The position numbers and the translations under genes were made by a program. From the NCBI GenBank assembly GCA_022592435.1, contig JABYQS010000032.1, positions 208,486 to 272,485 on the forward strand: 64,000 nucleotides of DNA. The letters are read 5' to 3'. Below, piece after piece: positions 1 through 10,259 of this stretch (position 1 is the stretch's first letter; every line of letters starts with the position of its first letter). The stretch comes from Cerioporus squamosus. Taxonomy: Eukaryota > Basidiomycota > Agaricomycetes > Polyporales > Polyporaceae. The notes under the pieces were generated by a model. The model searched no databases. It was given only the letters and a program-made list of their open reading frames with translations, and was not told the DNA's origin.

Positions 1-2457
1 GAAGGCGTCGATTGGCTAGCAATATATGAGTCAGTACGATACAGGTGGCAGATCTAGATGAATCGTGTCACACCTTGTGGAGTTCGTATGCACGCCGGCA
101 CATCTTGTGCGAATTTCCCCATCGTGTGTTTGAGTGGAGCGGAATGATGAGAGGCGTCTCGATGTTGGCTTGCCTCTGAAGGTCAAAGAAGAACTCCTTG
201 CGCTGGCCGGATGCCTGCATCTGTAAAAGGTGAGTCAGCGAACAGCGTACACGTGTAGATGGTAGGCTGACAGGATACAGTACTAGCTACTCTACGTCAT
301 GTACGCCCTAGCCGCCTCTGACTCCGAGTCACTGCTGCCTGGCGCCCAAGCTCTACTCACGCTGCGAGCTGCATCCTGGGGCAAAGAAGCCACACTGTCG
401 ACTTATATGAATGGCAGCGGTGCGCGCAGAGGCTTTGGGTGGCAGCATCAATGACGACGGCGGTGACGACCCAGTTAGAGCATAAGACGCTTCTTGCGCG
501 CCCCATGCACGTCGCATGCAGCCCAGAGCATCGATCCCGATATTGCTTCCAGGCCGTTCATTCCGGGGAACGGCCTGGAAGCAATCTCGACTAGAAGTGA
601 AGAGGAGTGTCAGTACTTACCTTGACTGCGAGGGTGCAGATAACTGCGATCACGTCGATGCCACCGTTGACGATGCTTGCTGGGGCCTGCAGATCGTATT
701 CCCATATGGCTTGTTTGGACTCGGCGACTCCGGTTTGCATCACACACTCCATGAAGTCGTCGATGCCGAGCTCCACGACGTGTCCAAGACAGCTTAGATC
801 GAGTTTCGTTAGCTGCTTCAGAAAGGAGACAGAGCAGGCGGGCACATACCTGAGTTTGTGTTTGGAAGCCTTCCAGGAGCCCAGAACACCGCGCCTTCGA
901 AGGCGGCGGGCAAGTTCATCTGCCGCGGTGCTATTCGGCGAGGCGTTGTCGTTCGTGACATGGCCGAGCTGTCCAGAACGTGAGCGTAGAAGATCAGATA
1001 GAAAGGAAGGAAGCTGCGCACCTTGTTGTGCGTCTTCGAGGTCACCCCTGCACGATCCAGGAACAAAAGGAACCATTTGCCGAGGTTGTCGCCGGCGTGT
1101 GTCCCCAGAATCTTGTGACATGCGGCAACCTCGTTACGGAACGTCCAAGTGCGGTTATCGAAATCGACGTCGATCCATTGCAGGAGCAAGCCAAAGTAAG
1201 GGTCAGAAGTGTGCAGGGCTGTCCAGAGATCCCAGCCCGTGGACACCTCGCCGGGAGCGAGCTTGATTTCGGCCTTCAGCTCGGCGAGGTAGTCGATAAA
1301 CTCATCGTTGATCTTTCTGTGAACAGTCGTGCGCGTAGGTAGTTCCGACCTCTTCGTAGCGGGGCGCATGACGACGAGACAATTCGTGAAAGTGATGTCG
1401 TCCGCCACCGCCAGCGCCTGTAAACAAGGTTATGTCAGTCCGAATCGAGCATCCACGTGCATTATTGCAGGCCGCTGCGGGCCTCACTCACTTGTTGACC
1501 GCACACAATGTGCTCAGTCACCGCTTGAAGGATCGCATCTTTCGTAAATCCCTTCAGATGCGGTGCTCTCTTCACTCCCATCGCGTCTAGAGTCTTCTGG
1601 CCCCCTTTCTTCCCCTCTGCCGCCACCTTTGCCGCCGCTCGCGCCTCCTTGATCTCAGCTGGAACGCACCTAGGCTTTTCTTCAATCCCTGCCTCATTGC
1701 AGAGTCTGCTGTACTCCTCATAGTGCGCCGACGCAATGTGAGAGCGGCAGGTCGAGTTGTGCCCCACGTACCAACCGGCACACTCCTTCTTCTTCGCACG
1801 GATCTTCTCGTCGTCCCTGGTAAGCTCATCGTTAGCCTCTTCGCCGCCTTGTCATCGCACGCTAACACTTTGCAGTACTCACATGCATATCTTGCACCAA
1901 CGGCCCCTCTCCGTCGACCTATCGCCACTTTTATCCACGAACACCATCTTCTCCCAGTCTATGAAGATCGTGAGCAAGTCTCGGGCCATCTCGCCCTTTC
2001 GGAGTCTCTTGCGGCCCACTTCAAGCTCAATCTCCGAGTCCTCGTCGTCGCTCGGGATCTAGGTATGTGCACGTATCATATAACGGCTCAGACTAGTACT
2101 AACGGCAATGAAGCTCCTCACCTCAATAGCGTTCTCTTCGGTCACCCCAGCGTCACCTTTATTCTCTCCTTCCCCATCCTCACCCTCGCCTTCATCGCCG
2201 CTGCTGCCCTCTTCTTCCTCTTCCTCCCCATCACTCCCACTCGGGCATGCCCTCGCCCTTCAATGACGACGCACGACATGCCTCGCGCCAGCCTTCTTCT
2301 CGACTGGCTTTGCCTTCATCCTCGCGCGTTTGGCGGCCCTGACATCGTCTTCCCCGTTGGAGATCTCCTTGTTGGTACGCTTCTTGGACTTTCTGCCGGT
2401 GTTCTTGGGCGGTTGGGTGGTCGCTTTCGAGCTTGACGCGATGTTGGGACGTGCCAT
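1..2457 (-). CDS. hAT-family transposase with BED-type zinc finger, partial (runs off window)
   Basis: Leftward multi-exon gene. Exons 2058-1883, 1816-1492, 1417-1022, 968-850, 792-621, 220-74 and 15-1 have GT...AG borders and join in phase with no stop. The joined protein has a basic then acidic N-terminus, a BED-like finger (CKIC, then C and H residues around CAGWYVGHNSTCRSH), the hAT core beginning near DLWTALHTSDPYFG, the DNAS motif, and ASGQRKEF followed by TRW. These blocks and their order are those of hAT transposases, which cut and paste DNA in the nucleus. The C-terminal dimerisation domain would lie beyond position 1. The first exon (ATG at 2457, Lys/Arg-rich) is clear, but its junction to the acidic exon is not resolved; I found no in-phase donor. 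It could be domesticated, but the flanking terminal repeat argues for an element. Confidence 0.8.
542..585. repeat. Perfect 18-bp inverted repeat (hairpin) in hAT intron
   Basis: Arms 542-559 and 568-585 are exact reverse complements (attgcttccaggccgttc) around an 8-nt loop. The hairpin lies inside the unusually long intron (620-221, 400 nt) of the hAT gene, just downstream of the donor site in transcript orientation. Its function is unknown. It may be a small foldback insertion. Confidence 0.85.
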
Positions 2458-2639
2458 ATGCGGCGGCTGGTGAAGCAGAGACAGGTCCGGGGGAATGGAT
2501 AGTTTAGGCTTCGTATTCTAATCTCCGTGCTGTCGTTAGTGAAGCAACGCGGAATCAAAAGTTCTAGTTGTTTGTTACATTTTGTAATGTTCCTGTGCTT
2601 TCGTCCGCCTGTTCGGACTGTTCGGACTTTGTCTGGTAG

Positions 2640-2884
2640 CGCCTGTAGTATCCTTTTTCATGTACAATGACTGGTCAATGACCGGTCCTGACCGGTCATT
2701 CTTACCGGTCCTTAACCGGTTACAACCAGTCACTATCAGTTAACCGGTATTGCTTCAGAGAGAGGACCGGACCCTAACCAGCGACCTGACCGCTATTACA
2801 GCGGTCAAGGTCTGGTCAATATGGGTCAGGTTGCGGTTATTTATTGGTTATTGACCGGTCATAGGACCGGACCCTACAACACTA
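2640..2884. repeat. hAT subterminal ACCGGT array and terminal repeat
   Basis: At least eight copies of ACCGGT or its half-sites (GACCGG, CCGGTC) crowd this stretch upstream of the hAT ATG. The outer end, read inward from 2884, is TAGTGTTGTAGGGTCCGG, which resembles a hAT terminal inverted repeat. The next eight bases, 2885-2892 (agtcagat), would be the target duplication. The other terminus is outside the window. In known hAT elements such subterminal arrays bind transposase; that role here is inferred from position. Confidence 0.65.
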
Positions 2885-5800
2885 AGTCAGATGTGGCTCA
2901 ACGACCGCGTGGAACATACGGAGGGCAATTGGAGGGGGGATGGTACCAATGTATTGTTCAAGGGCCAGTGCACCATTTGCGACCTTGCGAGCAGCCGTTT
3001 CCTTCGCTGCGTAATGGGGCTTGAAGATGTTGCACACTGTCAAAGACAGTGTCACTCCAGTATAGGTAGCAGTGTCAACCCATGTCAGCAGCTTGTGCTG
3101 CAGAGTGAGAACTGGAGGAGGATCGGGGATGGGCCCATACAGCGCTGCATATATCTTTGGCATGCTGGGAGTCAGTGAGTTATTGCCACAGTATTGCTCG
3201 AAGTAGTCGAGTTTATCCTGAGCCGGACCAGCCAGGGTAGAGGCGAGCATGGCATCATCTGCGAGCCATTGGTGAGACACCACCATGCCGTCAAGTGTGA
3301 TGTTGCTCGGATCAGGTGGCAGCGCAAATTCTGACATGAAGAGAATTCGAAGCCACAGAATGGGCGAGGCCAGAAAGCGGACCACATAGGAGAGGTGCAC
3401 ATAAAGCATACGCAACCAGTCGAGGAGGGGGCCGTTCGCTCCCCATCTTGCCAGCTTTGCCCAGAGTGTTGGCTGATCGATGGAAGGGAAGGCATTCTTG
3501 AGGTCCAGAAAGACCGCGACCCAAAGCACGCGCCTTCTCAATTAGTGCCCTCAAGATGAACGCCGGATTCTGGGTATGGTGATGTTTGCGAAACCCGCTT
3601 TGACTGGGCGGGATGCAGTCCGAGTCCTCGCAGCGTGAGTGTCTTCAGCGCGCAGCTTTCGAGACCAATAGTGCGGAAGTGCTCGGGTACTCCACCATCC
3701 TTCCGCGGCTTCTTGACTGCGGCCACCATCACACGAAGCCAGTCCTGCGGTGCCGTGCATGTATCCACACAGAGCTGGAACATCCGAAGGACACTCAAGG
3801 ACTGCACAGTAGTCAATGCCATCTGGACCGTGAGCGGACTGCATGTTGTGGGAGCGGATATGGTGTTTCACACCCTCAATCTCTTCCAGGGAGAACAGGC
3901 GTGAGAAGTAGCCTGCAGCCATGGTATCCTGGGTGGAGCGTGGCAGAGACCGAGCAGTGGTGCAGTTGAGGGCGTGTTCGAGCTCGTTGAACTCTGCTGG
4001 CAGGACAGCGGGAGGGTTCATGCCAATGCAGAAGTCGGCTTCAAGCTCCATGAGGGTAACACGGGCCGGGCGGGACTTGTCACAGGTGAATGTGCAGAAA
4101 ACGGGCCAGAAGGAGGCTTCCGTGGGCATAAGGAGCACACTGTGCACATTACTGCTGCACACCATATGGGTTCCCACCGGGAGGTCCTGCAGGTTGTCCA
4201 GAACGATATTGTCCAGTGTTGTCGGATGATCCGCAGGTAGCTCACCATAGAGGACAGGGTGAGCATGGACTGACATGTACAGGAGCGGTGTATAGACCTT
4301 TTGATAGGCCAGGTACGACTCTGTTGATGCCGGGGCAGGTGGCCAATGTACAGGAGCATCCATAGCAGGAGTAGCGCAGCTGTGAGAGCCATGTTGGCGA
4401 GCTCCAAGGCTGCCTGCAGCCTGGTGTTGGCCTCACGCTGCTTGTAGTCGATGAAATAGAACCCTACTGGGGCAGGACGTGCTCGCAGTACTGTAGCAAT
4501 GCGCTGTAGGAGGTCGCCGTGAGGACAGCTCCAGCACCACTTGGCGTGCTCTAATGCCCAGTGACACACAGCATGGGGTAGGAAAAGGTCGACAGAGTAC
4601 AAGCGGAGCATGTGTACAGGGTTGGCACCGACAATCACATGGAGGGCAGTGGCAAGCAGAGCACGCATAGATGATGGTGGCCCTGTGAGGGGAAGGGAGC
4701 ATGAGAGGGTGTGTGACGGACCCGCGTAGGCCCCCGCACCCAAGCAGACCGGCTGTCCATTGCATTCAGGCCAACCAAAGCTGATAAGTGGACTTCGAGT
4801 GGTGTCCCTGCCGCCCAGACTGGCCCATAGAGCTCATCCAGTGATTGCGGGGAAATGTGTTGGAACATCTCCCGCAGTTTGACGTCGACAGGGAGAAGCG
4901 CAGCAGGAGGAGCTCGCTGTAGCAAGGGCAAGCGGCCAGGCCTGTATCGCCAGAGCATCGATCGTGTCATGCGCCTTCTTCAGAACATCCATGTCGGAGG
5001 GCCGCTGGCCCAAGGGGTAGTCGAGTGTGGCTCCGTGGACCAGTACTTGCCGCCTGAGCAAATCCACAAGATTCACTGCACGATGTGTATGCACCGGTGC
5101 AGCATCTAGGGTTAGTGTAGCAGCAGGAGGAGGAAGCATACCTGGGAACCACCGTGCAGTCCCCATCATCTCCAACTTCACCTCCAGCCATGAACACAGC
5201 CTCTGCCTGACCAGCCCACTTGCAAGTGTCCTTGAACCTCGCTACCCCCATCTCGCGCTCCTTCCTCCCCTCCTCCAGCTCACCCATGACTTCCTCCAAC
5301 TTCAACTCCATGCGCGTGGTGTGTTCATCAAGTCAAAGGGTAAGTTGCTCCTCTGCGTGCTCCCCAGCTGCCACAGCGATCATGCTGGTGGTGTTCTGAG
5401 CAAACAGCTCCCGAGTGAGGTACACAAAAGCAATAAGGCCTTTACGTGTGATGTCGTGAGTGGGCACCCCGAAAGCAAAGTGCAGGAGTTCAGTGACCAA
5501 GACGGTGTCTGTTACAGCAGAGTCACCTTTGGGAATGAGGGACTTCTGCTGCAAGAAGCAGATTGCTGCATCGACGTTGGGGAGGTCCTTCTCCGCCTCA
5601 GCAAAGGCCTGTTGCTTGGTTGCCGGTTGCCTCGTCGCTGATTGTCTCATCATCGGTCCTGTCGCTGTTGCTGGTATGGCCGTGTGGGTGCTTGTCGGTG
5701 TCAGGGCTGTCAGGGGTGTGCTGCCTGCCCTCGATGGCACGCGCAGCACCGTTTTCCACATGGGATGCAAGAACTCTCCAGTTGAAAGCTAGCTATGCCA
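2885..5800 (-). pseudogene. LINE retrotransposon remnant (ORF1-like, RNase H-like, reverse transcriptase)
   Basis: Read leftward. About 5770-5000 encodes an ORF1-like region with a Glu/Lys-rich helix, interrupted by an in-frame TGA near 5333. About 4750-4380 is RNase H-like (HAVCHWALEHA, then CWSCPHGDLLQRIA). About 4000-2885 is RT: HGPDGIDYC, VAAVKKPRKDGG, FLDLKNAFPSID and LADD in place of YADD. The blocks lie in different frames, so several frameshifts separate them. RT ends abruptly at the hAT terminus, so the hAT inserted into an already present LINE. I saw no endonuclease. The element is inactive as read. Confidence 0.75.
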
Positions 5801-5865
5801 AGACTGACCAGGAACTACTAGACTGCATGTCTTTTGGCCTCCCCCTAGGAGGTCAAAAAAGCATG

Positions 5866-6775
5866 GAAAAATAGCGACAGGTGGTGGTGCAAAGCCAAGG
5901 AGAGTCCAGGTCGTCGTCTAGCCACCTCCATCCAGGGGCAAAGGCAGATCTTGGCCCATCAAAATGAGGAGACTTGGTCGACACAGCTAAGGTGACATTG
6001 AAGCCTCGTGATGCGTACTTCACTAGCTCTTTGCCCCGCTTCCTGTATATGCCCTTGGTTGTAGAACTGAGCAGGGTGATGCGTTCTTCCAGCGTTGCTC
6101 GTGGAAAAAGGCAATATGCAGCCTCATGAGACCAATCACATTCATGACACATGCTGACTAGTATGTGAGCACCTCAAGGCTGCAATGAAGGATCCCGAGA
6201 ACATACTTGAGTGAGAGCTCAATATAATCTCCATAGGCGTACTCTTGGCAACGATGAGCACTCTTGGCAACGATGAGCTGCACCGTGGTCTTCACAGAAG
6301 ACTCGGAGCAGTTTGAAGTCTTCTCAAATGTCAACACCGACGCGATTCCATCCAATGCAATCAAATCTCCCAGGGCGAGACCAATAAGATTGAAGATAGT
6401 AATCTCAAAATCTGGATTCTGGTGGGAATACAGGATGAATTGATACCCAGCGTGTAGCAACCACCAGCCCACTTCCTGACGATGAGGCACGTGCACAACA
6501 ATATCAAGGCCTCCCAACGTTGGAAGCTCTGACTTCTCAAAAAAGCTTAGCACAGATGAGCCAGAAATCACCATTCCAGTGTGTGCCTGGAGGGACCAAA
6601 ACTCCAGAGGATTGGAGAAGAAATGGGCAAGGCGCTGGTTGATGTTTATAGCAAAAGCCATCCGCATATAGTCCTGTACCGCACAATTGATGGTGCAGCA
6701 TACTCTGCAGAGTTGTAGGATTGTGAGGGAAGAGCAACATAAGAGTGTCATGGTAGATATGATGTGATTGCCCAT
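5866..6775 (-). pseudogene. Nucleotidyltransferase-like Agaricomycete family protein, degraded
   Basis: The leftward ORF begins near 6775 and carries NPLEFWSLQAHTG, SGSSVLSFF, LDIVVHVPHRQEVGWWLL and LFPRATLEERI, then a GWRWLDDDLD tail. These blocks and spacing match a lineage-expanded Agaricomycete family with a nucleotidyltransferase-like core (Gly-Ser, then Asp-x-Asp). The second acidic residue of that pair appears as Val (LDIV), and a 1-nt frameshift near 6150 splits the stretch before LFPRATLEER. The N-terminal part found in relatives is not seen. It is probably a pseudogene; the family assignment rests on motif memory only. Confidence 0.55.
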
Positions 6776-6777
6776 GA

Positions 6778-7213
6778 TTAGTGATGTCCAGAGCCTGGCT
6801 CGGCCTGAAAGCTGTGGCTACAGCTTGGCTTTGAGAGCTCAAGCCTGACAGACTCTCAGGCCAAGCTCTGTAGGACAGCTCAGGCTGAGCTAGAGCTTGG
6901 CTCAGCCTGAGCTTGAGCTCGCAGGTGGTGGGTGCTTCCTTGATGCTCGTTCTTGAGCATCCAATATATAAGTCCCCGGGGATCCTGTAGAGAGGGAAAG
7001 TCAGTAAGTGCAGTAGGGATGATAATGTGGTGGCACTCACCATCGCTTTCAGGTCAAAATCAATCACACTACACTGGCGTCATCAAGCCTGAGCTTCAGA
7101 GCCCGGCTCGAGCTCACACTGGCCATGAGCTGAGCCGTCAAGCTCCCCAAGCCTCATCAAGAGCTCGGCCCAGCCCAGCCTGAAGATGGCCGGCTTTGGG
7201 AGCCTGACGGCTC
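6778..7213. repeat. Imperfect AGCCTGAGC/GAGCTC-rich repeat block
   Basis: No gene seen. Short overlapping palindromic motifs (agcctgagc, gagctcaggctgagc, gagctcggcc) recur on both strands and resume after the solo LTR at 7792. The pattern resembles the subterminal region of a DNA transposon or MITE that was later split by the LTR. I could not define termini. Confidence 0.4.
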
Positions 7214-7218
7214 GAGGC

Positions 7219-7791
7219 CGTTGCGGCGACTAGGTGCGTAGACACCAGACGTCGATCAGCGATGGTCTGAGGGGCGAGCGGCAAGGAGCCGAAAGGGAGA
7301 TAGAGAGAGAACTCGACGAGGGCAGAGCAACGACCGGCTCGGAGGCACGAAGTCGTCGATAGCTAGTCTTCACGCGCACTGCAACAGACTAGTCCCAATG
7401 ACCAAGGTATATTAGCACAGAGAAAAGGAAAAGTACATGGGGGAAAAGCGCACCTAGTCCCAATGACCAAGAGGTCGAGATGGGAACTAGGTAGGCACTG
7501 GGAGGGGTTTATATACTGGTCTACTCAGAACAATCACGTGCCGGTGAGAGTGACTCATGCGGGAAAGGGAGCAAGGCTGTACGAGTGGGAGACAAAAGGG
7601 TGGGAAAACACATGGTAACAGGATGGTAAGTGCGAGAACGAAGCATGCGGTCGTGGGAACAGAGCATACAGGCGCGAGAACGAGATCAAGGAGTCCGAAA
7701 TGGGGTGTGTACGAAGTAGGAAAGGGATCAAGATGGGAAAGTGAAACTTCCAGGGAAAGCAAAAAGGGGTGCTGGTCTACTGACCGTGACA
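7219..7791 (-). mobile_element. Solo LTR, copy 1 (573 bp), flanked by gaggc
   Basis: The element is flanked by 5-bp direct repeats gaggc (7214-7218 and 7792-7796). Read on the minus strand it starts TGTCACGGTCAGTAGACC, as do copies at 60456 and 61985. Its far end is decayed (first two bases on the plus strand are cg rather than tg). No internal retrotransposon region is attached, so it is a solo LTR. Inside are two copies of a tag ending in ttgggactag. Confidence 0.85.
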
Positions 7792-7796
7792 GAGGC

Positions 7797-8370
7797 CGGG
7801 CTTGGCACATCACTACCCATGATTTTGTCTGCAAAGAGGACCTACAGATTTCCTGGTCAGTAACAGATGAATTGCAGGCACATGGCAGCACCTGATCATA
7901 ACTCACTTCAGCATCGCCCAAACTGCCCCATAGCAGATCCGGAGGCATCGTGGTACGTATGGTGCCAATGGTTGTGAAGCAAATTGTGCGCTATATATAA
8001 CAACGGACCTCAGGTCCGCTTAAGCTTCTGTCACTTGATCTGTGCTTCTCATTCTCTTGGAGATAGCTATACTAGGCTATACTTGAGACAGAACCTGGCA
8101 GACTCGATCACGAGCTGATCATGATTAGAGAAGAAGCTTGCAATTGGAAGCTGGATGTACCTCAGGCCACAAGCGCCCATAGGCAGCCAATGGGCCGGAT
8201 CTAGTTTCTCCCTAGATCTCGATTTAGATCTTCTCAATTGATCCGATTCGCTCCCAAGTAGCTATGTAAAGCAAAGTAAAGTACATAGTTCTTCCTCTTT
8301 CTTCCTCCGGATACCTTCAACATGCAATTGGGCCATTGACATTGACCTTCTAGATCTGCAGCTGACTTCA
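7797..8370. other. Intergenic; possible decayed LTR upstream of cyclin
   Basis: No convincing gene. The reverse strand from 8322 reads tgttgaaggtatccgg, an LTR-like start, and holds a TATATATA tract near 7995. I could not find a matching 5-bp target duplication or a second end. The right part may include the promoter of the cyclin gene. Confidence 0.25.
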
Positions 8371-8435
8371 ATGCTGTGATGAAAGTGTCACATAAGTACT
8401 CGGAGTATATCCCTGCTTGGCCTATCCGTGGCACA

Positions 8436-9241
8436 ATGTCCCCCTCTTCCAATTGTTCTTGCAATACGCCTGTACATCCAGCCAGCCTTGCAGACCCCTC
8501 AACTCATTCCTTAGCACTCGTAGAACTTATTGATCAAGGGGTGACTCGCGCCCTCATCGGTCAGTACACAGGTTCCCGGTGCTCTTTTGTTTCTCTGATT
8601 GTCGTGACCTATCAGCGTATGTGGTGGATAAAGTCATTGAGATGGTTCACTCAGCCGTGGATAATCCATCCGGTTACAACCAATGCCAACCTGCGCAGCG
8701 ATCTAAGTTCCTGCGATTTGCCACTACGGTGATACACAACGCCAAGGTGGAGGCTCCTACCCTCCTTGTAGCCCTGCTTTACGTCGCCAGAGCGAAGCCA
8801 TGGGCGAGAATGACCGAGCAACAGTACGCCTACGAGCGTGTGCTCCTTGGAGCCCTCATCATTTCCCACAAGGTGCGTGCCTGTCGGATCTGTCTTCCTT
8901 CCGATAGCCATAATTGATGTCGTCAGTACACCAACGACGGTCCCATGAAGATCAAACATTGGGAACGTTGTAATGTGGGTTTCGACAAGCAAGCTCTTGG
9001 TTTAATGGAACGCGAGTTCCTCAACTTGCTTGATTACCGGCTTGGCGTCACCGAGGCGGAACTACTCGACAGTGCCCCTTGCCATATGGCGCCATCCCGA
9101 GCGAAATCACTCTCTAGCATCCCCGTGCCGTCCTACCGACGTCTCTCGGCTAGCCGCAAGCCAGAGGCGGGTACTCGGTATACGGGCCAAGGGCCTCAGT
9201 CATCGCTTCCCCGACGCCGTCGAGCCCCGCGGTCCACGTAG
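8436..9241 (+). CDS. Pcl/Pho80-type cyclin
   Basis: Three exons: 8436-8559, 8616-8872 and 8927-9241. Introns of 56 and 54 nt have GT...AG ends and all junctions keep frame, giving 231 aa. An upstream in-frame ATG at 8376 would add 20 residues. The protein has a cyclin box: helix 1 with AYVVDKVIEMV, then FLRFATTVIHNAKV, LLVALLYVARAKPW, RVLLGALIISHKYTNDGPMK, and REFLNLLDYRLGVTEAELL. These match Pho85-type (Pcl) cyclins, which activate a Pho85-like kinase in cell-cycle or nutrient signalling. The C-terminal third is Ser/Arg/Pro-rich. No defect is visible, and this is one of the few intact host genes here. The partner kinase is inferred from family knowledge. Confidence 0.8.
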
Positions 9242-9397
9242 TGCTATCTCTTCATCACTGTTGTTGTTGTGGTTGTTGTGGTTGCTAAATACATGGATTG
9301 AATATTTGCGGTAGAGGGCGAGGGAGACACGCTAGCTTCGGATGCGGCGGGCGTTGTAGGGTTCCGCTAGAACCGGTCGAGAGGTGTGCACGAAGCT

Positions 9398-10250
9398 CTA
9401 TTCTGGGCTACTGACGAGGTAAGATATATAATAGTACACGGTACAGGCCGGACGACACATGCAGCAGACGGTATTGTATGTAAAGACAGGACGGCTGCAG
9501 GGCGTCGTTGAACGGCGTGAAGATACTAGTTCTGCGTGACGTCTATAACCTCCTGCGTTCCTTCGAAGATGACACCGTAGCGCACGGGGGCAGCGAATGA
9601 TAGGCAGAAGCGTCGCCGGAGCCTGCACGGAACGGTTCGCTGAGCAGATGGGTGAGATGGAGCGCAAGGACGTCCCCCGAGCCACGGCGCCCTGACGTCA
9701 AGAACATCGACTCCATATCACGCAGTCTCGTACAAGCAGCGAGGCTGTTCGGGCACTCCGGGACATGACCAAACCCGGTCAACAGAAACCGAGAGATATC
9801 GGCGCGACGCAATAGAGCGACATTGTTCCCTGCTGAAGCTTCAGAGGTTCGGGACGAGGAGGGATAGGGCCCATATGTAATCGGATTCGACTCGGTACTT
9901 GACCTTCGAACCGGTCTTCGGCGTCAATCTCATTGCGCGCGATTCGAGACCTCCATGGAGATTCGAGTTTTCCTCGATGGCGTTTCCTTCGCTTGTTCGA
10001 CAGCCGAGTTGAGTTGGTCGTGTTCCTCCTCCGAAGAGAATGTTGATGAGCGGTTCACCACGCTAGCGACGTCCACCGCTGAGCATATAAGACTGATCCT
10101 ACCTGCCCCCTCGCACGGCGAGAAAGAGATTGCCTGAGCGACAGTCGAAATCCGCATAACGGTGGAGTCGAAGCGGCCAATGGCCTGCGAGGCGGCGAAG
10201 CGGGGCGCGTCGCAAATGTGCTCTGTAACGTGGTGACCTCGTCGCAATTA
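9398..10250 (-). CDS. Possible multi-exon gene of unknown function
   Basis: On the minus strand, blocks with protein-like composition occur (TVMRISTVAQAISF near 10170; VDVASVVNRSSTFSSEEEHD near 10060; ADISRFLLTGFGHVPECPN near 9790). They are separated by stretches with plausible GT and AG signals, including gtaggatcag. I could not assemble one continuous frame and recognise no domain. The interval 9242-9397 holds only a TTG/TGG-rich tract. Confidence 0.25.
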
Positions 10251-10259
10251 AGTCAAGCA

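Noticed and set aside
7930..8322. LTR-like sequence starting tgttgaaggtatcc on the minus strand
   Set aside because: No target duplication, second end or partner LTR found; listed only as an intergenic note.
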